64,000 bases of DNA from Rhodovulum sulfidophilum (GTDB lineage Bacteria; Pseudomonadota; Alphaproteobacteria; Rhodobacterales; Rhodobacteraceae), in contig QFPW01000017.1 of NCBI GenBank assembly GCA_003241785.1, forward strand, positions 43,597 to 107,596. Reading direction: 5' to 3'. The translations under genes were made by a program, and so were the position numbers. The notes beneath the pieces are model-generated. The model worked only from the letters and a program-made list of their open reading frames with translations. It had not been told where the DNA came from and made no database searches. Below are positions 57,208 through 64,000 of the stretch, one piece after another (the stretch's first letter is position 1; each line of letters opens with the position of its first letter).

Positions 57208-58097
57208 GCGCGGGGCTCCAGCGCCGCGGCCAGCAGCCGGGCGAAGCGGCGGGCGGCGAGGACGCCGCCGAAGCCGTAGACGTTCGGAAGCTCGAGCACC
57301 CGGCCGCCCGCGACCGGGCCGAGCCGGCGCCAGAGCACCGAGCGCGCGATGCCCTCGCGCGCGGTCACCGGCACGCCGCCGACCACCACGAGCCAGGCGT
57401 CCTCATAGCGCGCGAGGCTTTCGAGCGGCACCGGGGCGGAGAAGGAGAATTGCGTGGCGTCGGTCCAGGCGTTGCGGAGGCCGATCCGCGCGAGCGTGTC
57501 GCCGAAGAGGCTGTCGCGCGCGCCGAACACCCGGACGTGGCGCGCGTCGCCGATCTCGACCACGAGGAAGGGCCGCGCGGCGAAGCCCGCGAGCGCGGCG
57601 GCGCGGCGGGCGAAATCGGCCTCGGTCTCGGCTTCGGCGCGGTGGCCGGCCTCGGGGTCGCCGATCCGCGCCGCGAGCAGATGGAGCGCCGCGATCGCCT
57701 TCGGGAGCGGCGGCTCGCCCGGGACGTAGAAGGGCAGCGAGAGCACCGGGGCGATGGTTTCGAGCCGGGGTGCTATCTCGGTGTAATAGGGCGAGGACAG
57801 GATGAGGTCCGGCCGCAGCAGCTGCAGGAGCTCGAGATTGGGCGCGCCGCGCAGGCCGAGGTCGGTCACGTCGGGCGGGATCACCGGCTCGACCGCGTCC
57901 TCGCGGAAGCGCGCGAGCTCGCAGGCGGCGACCGGCATGTGGCCGATCGCGATCGCCGTCTCGAGCATGCCCCAGTCGATCGCCGCCAGCCGGGGCGCCG
58001 CCAGTCGGGGTGCGTCGGCGGCCCGGGCGAGGGGCGCCGCGCCGGCGAGGGCGAGCGCGGCGAGCAGCGCGCGGCGGGAAGGGCGGAGCAGGGTCAA
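57204..58097 (-). CDS. fhuD: Iron(III)-siderophore binding protein (FhuD type)
   Basis: A 297-aa periplasmic receptor. The N-terminus MTLLRPSRRALLAALALAGAAPLARA has a Tat-like SRRALL motif and a hydrophobic core. The mature part follows the FhuD layout: IDWGMLETAIAIGHMPVAA (about 40-58), LRGAPNLELLQLLRPDLILSSPYY, a long backbone helix, and IGDARHVRVFGARDSLFGD. It heads the leftward operon; its promoter has TTGACA at 58158-58153. No TonB-dependent outer-membrane receptor is in the window. Confidence 0.88.
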   Translation of the reverse strand: MTLLRPSRRALLAALALAGAAPLARAADAPRLAAPRLAAIDWGMLETAIAIGHMPVAACELARFREDAVEPVIPPDVTDLGLRGAPNLELLQLLRPDLILSSPYYTEIAPRLETIAPVLSLPFYVPGEPPLPKAIAALHLLAARIGDPEAGHRAEAETEADFARRAAALAGFAARPFLVVEIGDARHVRVFGARDSLFGDTLARIGLRNAWTDATQFSFSAPVPLESLARYEDAWLVVVGGVPVTAREGIARSVLWRRLGPVAGGRVLELPNVYGFGGVLAARRFARLLAAALEPRA

Positions 58098-58128
58098 GGG
58101 CGGCCGGTCGGCAAGGGACTTCGGCCAA

Positions 58129-58158
58129 TTTCTTGATAGAAACAGTCTACAATGTCAA
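58129..58158 (-). promoter_or_regulatory. Promoter region of the fhuDBC operon with an inverted repeat
   Basis: Reading leftward, TTGACA (58158-58153) is a perfect -35. The -10 is unclear (CAAGAA at 17-nt spacing, TATCAA at 14). TTTCTTGATAGAAA at 58129-58142 is an inverted repeat with 5-bp arms over the -10 region and is a candidate iron-regulator site. It does not match the Fur consensus well. Confidence 0.4.
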
Positions 58159-58177
58159 CGCCGGCCCGGCCGGGCGG

Positions 58178-58588
58178 TCAGGCGCTGGGGCGGGTGAAGA
58201 CATAGGCGAGCCCGCCGATCATCAGCGCGGCCACGGCCAGGATCAGCGGCCAGCCGGGGTCGCTCGTCGCGAGGAAGAGCACGAAGCCGAGCGCGGTGCC
58301 GCCGAGCGCCATCCATTTGGCCCGGAGCGGGATCGCGCCCCGCGCGCGCCAGTCGCGCAGCAGCGGGCCGAAGCGGGGATGGTTCAGCAGCCAGCCTTCG
58401 AGCCGGGTCGAGCCGCGCGCGAAACAGGCGGCGGCGAGGATGAGGAAGGGCACGGTCGGCAGGACCGGCAGGAAGATCCCGACGAAGCCGAGCCCGACGA
58501 AGGCGAGGCCGAGCGCGACGAAGACCGCGCGGACGAGGGCGGAACGGGCGGGGGCGGAGCGGGCGGCGGCGGAGCGGCGTTCCGTCAT
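58178..58588 (-). CDS. DUF454 (YbaN-like) small membrane protein
   Basis: A 136-aa inner-membrane protein. FVALGLAFVGLGFVGIFLPVLPTVPFLILAAACFARGS is the DUF454 signature: two helices around a Pro-rich LPVLPTVPF turn, followed by NHPRFGPLLRDWRARGAIP and two more hydrophobic segments. Function unknown. ATG 58588 overlaps the flavoprotein stop (ATGA); the longer in-frame reading runs antiparallel through real sequence of the flavoprotein and is rejected. Confidence 0.85.
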   Translation of the reverse strand: MTERRSAAARSAPARSALVRAVFVALGLAFVGLGFVGIFLPVLPTVPFLILAAACFARGSTRLEGWLLNHPRFGPLLRDWRARGAIPLRAKWMALGGTALGFVLFLATSDPGWPLILAVAALMIGGLAYVFTRPSA

Positions 58589-59805
58589 GGCGCGCGGCGC
58601 GGCTCCGGCGCGAGGCGCTCGGGCCGGAAGCCCATGCCGATCAGCCGCCCCATCAGCCGCGCGAGGACCGGGAAGCGGCCGAGGGCGCGCAGGAAGCCGG
58701 GCGGCTTCTGCTTCGCCGCGCCGTCGGGCCGGCGCTTGCGCCGCATCATGCGCTGGAGCCGCTGGGTCGCGCGGGTCGGGAAGCGCCGGCGGGCCTCGAC
58801 CGCTGCGAGATCGGCGTCGCGGAGCCGGCCCTCGCGGAGCGGGCGGGCGAGGAGGTTCGCCGCCGCGACCGCGTCCTGGATCGCGAGATTGACGCCGAAG
58901 CCGCCGACCGGGGACATCGCATGCGCGGCGTCGCCGAGGCAGAGCACGCCGGGCGCCCACCAGCGCCGCAGCCGGTCCATGCGGATCGAGAGCAGGCGCG
59001 CCTGGTCCCAGCCGGTGATTTCCTCGAACCGCTCGCGCGGCAGGGGGGCGAGCGCGGCGAGGGCCTGGCGGAAGGCGGGGAGGCCGGCGGCCTTCAGGTC
59101 GTCGAAGCCGCCCTTGCGGATCACGTAGCCGCATTGCCAGTAGTCGCCGCGGTCGATCAGGACGAGGCCCTGCGCCGGCCCGGCGTGGCTCATCGCCGGC
59201 GCCGGGTCGTCGGGCCGGCGCGAGAGGCGGAGCCAGACGAGATCGACGGCCGAGCCGAAGTCGATCACCTCGAGCCCGGCTTCGCGCCGCACGATCGAAT
59301 GCCGGCCGTCCGCGCCGATCACGAGCGGGGCGCGGATCGCGCCCTCGGCGCCCGCCGCGTCGCGCCAGCGGAGCCCCGCGACCCGGCCGCCGTCGCGCAG
59401 AAGGCCGGTGGTCTCATGGCCCATCCGGAGCGCGAAGCCGGGGAGCGCCGCGGCTTTCGTGGCGATGAAGTTCAGGAAATCCCATTGCGGCATGAAGGCG
59501 ATGTAGCGGCAGCCCTCGGGCAGGCGGCTGAAATCGGCGATGACGACCTGCGCGCCGTCGATCTCGGCGCTGAGCTCGGTCGCCTTCTGGTGCGGCAGCT
59601 TCAGGAAATCCTCGCGCCAGCCGAGCTCGTCCATCAGCCGCAGCGTCGCGGGGTGGATCGTGTCGCCGCGGAAATCGCGCAGGAAGTCGGGATGCTTCTC
59701 GAGCACGGTGACCCGGACCCCGGCCCGGGCGAGCAGCAGCCCGGCGACGAGCCCCGCCGGCCCGCCCCCGGCGATCACGCAGTCCTGGCTTTCCGCGGGC
59801 CCCAT
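58585..59805 (-). CDS. FAD-dependent monooxygenase (PHBH/UbiH-like)
   Basis: A 406-aa class A flavoprotein monooxygenase. Motifs are IAGGGPAGLVAGLLLARAG (11-29), IGADGRHSIVRREAG (about 164-178, the DG motif) and LCLGDAAHAMSPVGGFGVNLAIQDA (about 285-309, the GD motif). The C-terminal 60 residues are basic. Such enzymes hydroxylate aromatics or related substrates with NAD(P)H and oxygen. It is translationally coupled to the DUF454 gene and divergent from the hypothetical at 60003. The substrate is unknown. Confidence 0.88.
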   Translation of the reverse strand: MGPAESQDCVIAGGGPAGLVAGLLLARAGVRVTVLEKHPDFLRDFRGDTIHPATLRLMDELGWREDFLKLPHQKATELSAEIDGAQVVIADFSRLPEGCRYIAFMPQWDFLNFIATKAAALPGFALRMGHETTGLLRDGGRVAGLRWRDAAGAEGAIRAPLVIGADGRHSIVRREAGLEVIDFGSAVDLVWLRLSRRPDDPAPAMSHAGPAQGLVLIDRGDYWQCGYVIRKGGFDDLKAAGLPAFRQALAALAPLPRERFEEITGWDQARLLSIRMDRLRRWWAPGVLCLGDAAHAMSPVGGFGVNLAIQDAVAAANLLARPLREGRLRDADLAAVEARRRFPTRATQRLQRMMRRKRRPDGAAKQKPPGFLRALGRFPVLARLMGRLIGMGFRPERLAPEPRRAP

Positions 59806-60002
59806 CGCGCTCTCCCCCGCGCGGCCCGCCCGGCCGCGCCCTTCCCGATCTAGCGGGTATCCGCGGGATCATCCACGCCCGAATGCCGCGCCCGGCCCCG
59901 GCGTCGCGATCGACACGCTACTCGGGCGCGCGATTTCGCGGTATCGTCGCGCCGCCCGGGGGAACGGGGTCGCGCAACGGATCGCGGGGGGAGGGAACGG
60001 TC

Positions 60003-60461
60003 GTGAAGGGATTTCGCGAGTACCTCGCGCTGAGCGATCTCGTGCAGATCGCGATCCTCGTCGTGCTGACTGTGACGGCGATCTTCATCTACAGCCAGGC
60101 GGCGATCCTGCGGCGGAACTACGGTTTCGAGATCATCCGCGACCTGCGCGACGACACCTCGGCGATGCACCGGGAGCTCTTCGCCCCCAACTCGCTCTAC
60201 GAGCGGCTGCGGGACGGGCCCTGCGACACGGAAGGGCCGGACCCGGTCGAGATCCGGTTCCTCACCCGTTCGATCTTCGACCACTACCGCCTCTACCAGA
60301 CGGCGGCGCGGCAATCGATGATCACCGAGACGGAATGGCACGAGGCCTGCCGCGTCGGCCGCGCGCTGATCCGCGAGAACTGCGCGCTCGAGCGGTTCTG
60401 GGCCTCGGACATGGCGCCGGCCGACGATCCGGAATTCACCGAGGAATTCAACGCCTGCTGA
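60003..60461 (+). CDS. Membrane-anchored hypothetical protein
   Basis: A 152-aa protein with one N-terminal transmembrane helix (LVQIAILVVLTVTAIFIYSQA, about 11-31, split here by position only) followed by a soluble, mostly helical, acidic domain. I recognise no family. GTG 60003 has a GGGGAGGGAA ribosome site; an in-frame start 120 nt upstream would add low-complexity residues. It is transcribed away from the flavoprotein. It could be a small sensor or scaffold; nothing in the sequence shows more. Confidence 0.65.
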   Translation: MKGFREYLALSDLVQIAILVVLTVTAIFIYSQAAILRRNYGFEIIRDLRDDTSAMHRELFAPNSLYERLRDGPCDTEGPDPVEIRFLTRSIFDHYRLYQTAARQSMITETEWHEACRVGRALIRENCALERFWASDMAPADDPEFTEEFNAC

Positions 60462-60574
60462 CGGACGGGCCGCCGCCGCGCGCATAGCAGCCTTGCCCTC
60501 ACGGGGCTTGCGCGGCGCGGGGCGGCGTTCCAGATCGTATCTCAGGGAGGATCCCCACGAAACTGGAGGTTCCC

Positions 60575-60799
60575 ATGATCAACGAGAACGAGACGCGGTC
60601 CCGCCCCGCCCTCGCCCTGCCGCGGCTTCGCGCCGCCGCGCGCCGCGTCGCGGAGCTTCTCGCCGACTCGTCGCAGTCGATGCGTTGCGCCCGCGAGGCC
60701 GAGCGGCTGCAGCGGATGTCCGACGTCGAGCTCTACCGGCTGGGCGTCCGGCGCCAGGACATCGTCCGGCACGCCTTCGCGGGCCACGTCGGGCACTGA
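60575..60799 (+). CDS. DUF1127-like small protein
   Basis: A 74-aa protein whose C-terminal half, EAERLQRMSDVELYRLGVRRQDIVRHAF, matches the DUF1127 pattern (arginine-rich helix, then LSDxELxxLGLxRxDI). DUF1127 proteins in alphaproteobacteria have been linked to phosphate/carbon metabolism and RNA-level regulation. A GGAGG ribosome site precedes the ATG. It stands alone. Confidence 0.72.
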   Translation: MINENETRSRPALALPRLRAAARRVAELLADSSQSMRCAREAERLQRMSDVELYRLGVRRQDIVRHAFAGHVGH

Positions 60800-61218
60800 C
60801 CCGACCCCGGGGGCGGCGCGCCTCCGGCGGTCCTGATCCCGGAAGATCCGCTCGCCCCGAGGCGTGATTCGCGCCGGACGGGGCATTTCCGCGTGCCGAT
60901 CGACGGGCGGGCGCGGCCGCGGGGCGCGCGGCTTCCAAGGCCGTCGCGCCGGAGCGGCGGTGCTCGGCGTCGCGGCCATCCGCCCGCCGCGCGGGAAGGG
61001 ACAACGGCGCGCGCGGGCCGGGCTCTCACGCGCCTTATCACATAAATATCAGCTGATTACGCGACGGGTCCGCGGGCTCGGGCGCCGGATGGGCACGCGA
61101 TCCTGCCCGGGCATCGCCCCAAATTTCTCCTAGCTAAATTGCATTCATAATTATATATCACGTTTCAACAAGAGAACCCCACGCGATGGGGACGTCAAAC
61201 AGGGAGGGGAGGGCGCGC
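60800..61218. other. Intergenic region before the MatC-like gene
   Basis: About 420 bp without a credible gene. The left part is GC-rich. ATCAGCTGAT at 61048-61057 is a perfect 10-bp palindrome. The stretch 61120-61175 is strikingly A/T-rich (TTGCATTCATAATTATATA and neighbours) and very probably holds the promoter for the MatC-like gene and bhcA. An open frame at 60864-61133 encodes only an Arg/Gly-rich chain and is not supported. Confidence 0.5.
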
Positions 61219-62604
61219 ATGGCGCATCACCTGATCGCTATAATGATGCTGGTCGCGATGTTCGTCGTGGCGACCGCCTTGCCGATCAACATCGGCGTGC
61301 TGGCCTTCGTGGGCGCGTTCCTCGTCGGCACGCTGCTCGCCGGCGAGACCGCGAAGGAGATCATCGCCGGCTTTCCGAGCGGGCTGTTCCTAACGCTGGC
61401 CGGCATCACCTGGCTGTTCGCGCTGGCGCAGAACAACGGCACGATCGACTGGGTCGTGCGCGCCGCGGTGCGCGCGGTGCGGGGCCGGATCGGCCTCATC
61501 CCCTGGATCATGTTCGCGATCGCCGCGCTTCTGACCTCGATCGGCGCGGTCACCCCGGGCGCGGTCGCGATCGTGGCGCCGATCGCGCTCAGCTTCGCCT
61601 TCCGCTACCATATCTCGCCGCTCCTGATGGGCATGATGGTGGCGCAGGGCGCCTCGGCGGGGTCCTTCTCGCCGATCGGCATCTTCGGCGGCATCACCAA
61701 CGGCGTGGTGGCGCGCGCCGGCCTGCCGCTCAACGAGATGGCGACCTTCGCGGCGAGCTTCTTCGCCAACCTCATTTGCGTGCTGATCCTGTTCATCGTG
61801 CTCGGCGGACGCGAGCTCATGCGGGCCCGCGCCGACATGGGCGACGGGATCACCGTGCCGCATATCGAGATCGCCAGGCCCGCGACCGGGCCGCAGATCT
61901 TCGGCGACAGCGAGGCCGAGGCCCTGAGCCTGCGCATCTCGCGCGAAGCCGGCGGCGGCGACAGCAACCGGCTGACGGTGGACGCGCCGGCCGCCGACGC
62001 GCGCGACGGCGGTCCGATCCAGGTCGTGACCGTGGTCGGCCTCGCCCTCGTCGCGCTGCTGGTGCTCGCCTTCAACCTCGACATCGGCTTCGTGTCGCTG
62101 AGCGTCGGCCTCGTCATCGCCCTCGCGCAGCCGAACCTGCAGAAGCGGGCGATGAGCCAGGTCGCCTGGCCCGAGATCATGCTGATCACCGGCGTCGGCA
62201 CCTATATCGCCGTGCTCGAGGGCATGGGCACGATCGACTTCATCGGCGAGAGCGTGGCCTCGATGGCCTCGCCGATGCTGGCGGCGCTGCTGCTCTTCTA
62301 CATCGGCGGGATCGTCTCGGCCTTCGCCTCCTCGACCGCGCTGCTCGGGGCGCTGATCCCGCTCGCGGTGCCGTTCCTGCAGGCCGGAACCGGGGTCGGC
62401 CCGATCGGCTTCATCGCCGGCATGGCGGTGGCCTCGACCATCGTCGACGTCAGCCCGTTCTCGACCAGCGGCGCGCTCGTGCTCGCCAATTCGCAGGGCA
62501 TCGACAAGCAGGTCTTCTACCGCCAGCTGCTCGGCTACGGCGCGCTGATCACGCTCGTGGCCCCGGCCGTGCTGTGGCTCGTCTTCGTCGTGCTGCCCGG
62601 CTGA
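61219..62604 (+). CDS. MatC-like dicarboxylate/anion carrier
   Basis: A 461-aa inner-membrane carrier with about eleven hydrophobic helices, of the SLC13/ArsB-like ion transporter superfamily. The N-terminal half (VFVVATALPINIGVLAFVGAFLVG, and the AQGASAGSFSPIGIFGGI loop) matches MatC malonate/dicarboxylate carriers. A hydrophilic loop at about 205-270 divides two homologous halves; STIVDVSPFSTSGAL is the second re-entrant loop. Beside bhcA it may import a C2-C4 acid. ATG 61219 or the in-frame ATG 61186; both follow GGAGG-like sites. Confidence 0.85.
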   Translation: MAHHLIAIMMLVAMFVVATALPINIGVLAFVGAFLVGTLLAGETAKEIIAGFPSGLFLTLAGITWLFALAQNNGTIDWVVRAAVRAVRGRIGLIPWIMFAIAALLTSIGAVTPGAVAIVAPIALSFAFRYHISPLLMGMMVAQGASAGSFSPIGIFGGITNGVVARAGLPLNEMATFAASFFANLICVLILFIVLGGRELMRARADMGDGITVPHIEIARPATGPQIFGDSEAEALSLRISREAGGGDSNRLTVDAPAADARDGGPIQVVTVVGLALVALLVLAFNLDIGFVSLSVGLVIALAQPNLQKRAMSQVAWPEIMLITGVGTYIAVLEGMGTIDFIGESVASMASPMLAALLLFYIGGIVSAFASSTALLGALIPLAVPFLQAGTGVGPIGFIAGMAVASTIVDVSPFSTSGALVLANSQGIDKQVFYRQLLGYGALITLVAPAVLWLVFVVLPG

Positions 62605-62610
62605 TCCTCC

Positions 62611-62643
62611 CGGGACGCGGCCCGGCCCCGGCCCCGCGTCCCG
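62611..62643 (+). terminator. Hairpin between the MatC-like gene and bhcA
   Basis: CGGGACGCGG and CCGCGTCCCG form a perfect 10-bp stem with a 13-nt loop, 6 nt after the carrier's stop. There is no T-run; partial termination is possible. Confidence 0.5.
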
Positions 62644-62702
62644 CCCGAAACCGGCGCCGTCCCGCGACGGTCCGCCCCCTCGCTTGCTCCAGGAGAGAGA
62701 CC

Positions 62703-63890
62703 ATGACGCATGTGTCCGGACGCCATTTCCTCCAGATCCCCGGCCCGAGCCCGGTGCCCGATCGCGTGCTGCGCGCGATGTCCGCGCAGGTGATCGACCA
62801 TCGCGGCCCCGAGTTCGGCGCGCTCGGCCTGAAGGCGCTCGCCGCGATCAAGACCATCTTCAAGACCGAGCAGGACGTGATCATCTATCCGTCCTCGGGC
62901 ACCGGCGCCTGGGAGGCGGCGCTCGCCAACGTGCTCGCCGAGGGCGACCGGGTGCTGATGTACGAGACCGGCCATTTCGCGACGCTCTGGAAGAAGATGG
63001 CCGAGAAGCTTGGCATCGTCCCGGAATTCATCGGCGGCGACTGGCGCTCGGGCGCGGATCCCGAGCGGATCGAGGCGCGGCTGCGCGCCGACGCTGGCCA
63101 CGCGATCAAGGCGGTCTGCGTCGTGCACAACGAGACCTCGACCGGCTCGGTCTCGCCGATCGCCGACGTGCGCCGCGCGATCGACGCCGCCGGGCATCCG
63201 GCGCTCCTGATGGTCGACACCATCTCCGGCCTCGCCTCGATCGATTTCCGCTTCGACGAATGGGGCGTCGACGTCGCGGTCTCGGGCTCGCAGAAGGGGC
63301 TGATGCTGCCGCCGGGGATCAGCTTCAACGCCGTGGGCGCCAGGGCGCTCGAGGCGGCGAAGAAGGGCGGGACGCGCCGGTCCTACTGGGACTGGGAGGA
63401 GATGGTCGGGATCAACGGCAAGGGCTACTTTCCCTATACGCCGGTCACCAACATGCTCTACGGCCTCGTCGAAGCGATCGACATGCTGCGCGAGGAGGGG
63501 CTCGACAACGTCTTCGCCCGGCACCAGCGCCACGCGGCGGCGACCCGGGCGGCGGTCCGCGCCTGGGGGCTCGAGGTGCTCTGCGACCGGCAGGGCCACG
63601 AGAGCGGCGTGCTGACCGCCGTGGTGATGCCCGAGGGGCACGGCGCCGACGATTTCCGCGCCGAGGCGCTGCGCCACTACAATATCTCGCTCGGGAGCGG
63701 CCTCTCGAAGGTCGCCGACAAGGTGTTCCGGATCGGCCATCTCGGCGATATCAACGACCTGACGCTGATCGGCGCCCTGGGCGGGGTCGAGATGGCGCTC
63801 GGCAAGGCGAAGGTGCCGCACGAAAAGGGCGGCGTCGGGGTCGCGATGCGCTATCTCGAGGAGACGCCCGCGCCGGGCATCGACGCGTGA
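62703..63890 (+). CDS. bhcA: Aspartate-glyoxylate aminotransferase (BhcA; SgaA-like family)
   Basis: A 395-aa class V PLP aminotransferase. FLQIPGPSPVPDRVLRAM (9-26) and HRGPEF are the serine/alanine-glyoxylate aminotransferase start motifs; Lys198 in SGSQKGLMLPPG binds PLP; the C-terminal RIGHLGDINDLTLIGALGGVEMAL closes the site. Alone it could be SgaA, but the threonine-dehydratase-type remnant directly after it matches the bhcA-bhcB order of the beta-hydroxyaspartate cycle, which makes glycine from glyoxylate and aspartate. A GGAGAGA ribosome site precedes ATG 62703. Confidence 0.85.
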   Translation: MTHVSGRHFLQIPGPSPVPDRVLRAMSAQVIDHRGPEFGALGLKALAAIKTIFKTEQDVIIYPSSGTGAWEAALANVLAEGDRVLMYETGHFATLWKKMAEKLGIVPEFIGGDWRSGADPERIEARLRADAGHAIKAVCVVHNETSTGSVSPIADVRRAIDAAGHPALLMVDTISGLASIDFRFDEWGVDVAVSGSQKGLMLPPGISFNAVGARALEAAKKGGTRRSYWDWEEMVGINGKGYFPYTPVTNMLYGLVEAIDMLREEGLDNVFARHQRHAAATRAAVRAWGLEVLCDRQGHESGVLTAVVMPEGHGADDFRAEALRHYNISLGSGLSKVADKVFRIGHLGDINDLTLIGALGGVEMALGKAKVPHEKGGVGVAMRYLEETPAPGIDA

Positions 63891-64000
63891 GCGCCGTTCA
63901 GCGGTCTCCGAACAGGAGATCGTCGATGCGATGCGGCTGATCTGGGCGCGGATGAAGATCGTGATGGAGCCCTCGAGCGCGGTGCCGCTCGCGGCGATCC
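63889..64000 (+). pseudogene. bhcB: 5'-truncated beta-hydroxyaspartate dehydratase (bhcB) remnant, running off the window
   Basis: Directly after the bhcA stop, one frame reads AVSEQEIVDAMRLIWARMKI followed by VMEPSSAVPLAAI up to the window edge. This is the late part of a serine/threonine dehydratase-type PLP enzyme (normally beyond about residue 240 of 320). No start codon or N-terminal domain precedes it, because that space is bhcA. The first 240 or so codons, including the PLP lysine, are missing. Deletion is likeliest; an assembly join is the alternative. Confidence 0.7.

Noticed and set aside
60864..61133. An 89-codon open frame before the MatC-like gene
   Set aside because: Arg/Gly-rich, no ribosome site, and it runs into the A/T-rich promoter region.

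Overview
The window is one 64 kb stretch of very GC-rich DNA (strong G/C third-position bias) from an alphaproteobacterium, most likely a member of the Rhodobacteraceae/Rhodobacterales. I infer this from codon use, the many GntR/MocR regulators and ABC uptake systems, the bhcA gene, and a replication-partition module of the kind carried by plasmids and chromids in that group. A Rep_3-like initiator, a 22/26-bp iteron array and a parAB pair at 40.7-44.4 kb indicate that the DNA belongs to an extrachromosomal replicon. Gene density is high. Many neighbouring genes overlap by ATGA or GTGA. No rRNA, tRNA, IS element or CRISPR array was seen.

Layout. (1) 0-10.8 kb: a LivFGHM-type ABC importer in two pieces, interleaved with a GntR regulator, a class III aminotransferase, a solute-binding-fold protein without a signal peptide, an ornithine cyclodeaminase-like protein, an allantoinase/hydantoinase-like amidohydrolase and a class II aldolase. 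The substrate is unknown, probably a cyclic amide or amino-acid-like compound. (2) 10.8-16.6 kb: a DUF1176-type exported protein, a cytoplasmic alpha-amylase, and a bacteriophytochrome HWE kinase with its heme oxygenase. (3) 16.7-26.8 kb: an amino-sugar scavenging locus. A MalFGK-type sugar ABC importer and murQ run leftward; an amino-sugar kinase, a UTRA-type GntR regulator, a SIS-domain deaminase and nagA run rightward. They diverge from a mirror-image promoter/operator. Together they would take MurNAc or GlcNAc to fructose-6-phosphate.

(4) 26.8-40.6 kb: a sugar-acid locus with two FCD-type GntR regulators, a DapA-family lyase, a peptide-type ABC importer, an inserted ParE/ParD-like toxin-antitoxin pair, a 2-hydroxyacid dehydrogenase, an RraA-type aldolase, an IlvD/Edd dehydratase and an alpha-ketoglutarate-semialdehyde dehydrogenase. 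This suits oxidative (Weimberg-like) breakdown of a pentonate to 2-oxoglutarate. Near-identical ACTRATGCATTAGT palindromes lie before the transporter operon and between the dehydratase and the semialdehyde dehydrogenase, with a weaker copy between the two regulators. (5) 40.7-44.5 kb: rep, iteron origin and parAB, bracketed by two near-identical ATTGCCARTTGGCAAT palindromes.

(6) 44.5-52.6 kb: a divergent MocR regulator and a complete Nit1C nitrilase cluster (nitBCDEFGH), extended by a translationally coupled LnmK/Pnap_2097-like hotdog protein. The cluster is linked in the literature to cyanide/nitrile nitrogen assimilation. (7) 52.7-60.8 kb: a type I ABC exporter, a FhuCBD-like siderophore importer, a DUF454 membrane protein coupled to a flavin monooxygenase, and two small unknowns. 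(8) 61.2-64 kb: a MatC-like anion carrier and bhcA (aspartate-glyoxylate aminotransferase). bhcA is followed directly by an in-frame remnant of the bhcB C-terminal region, which points to a deletion inside the beta-hydroxyaspartate cycle operon or to a join error.
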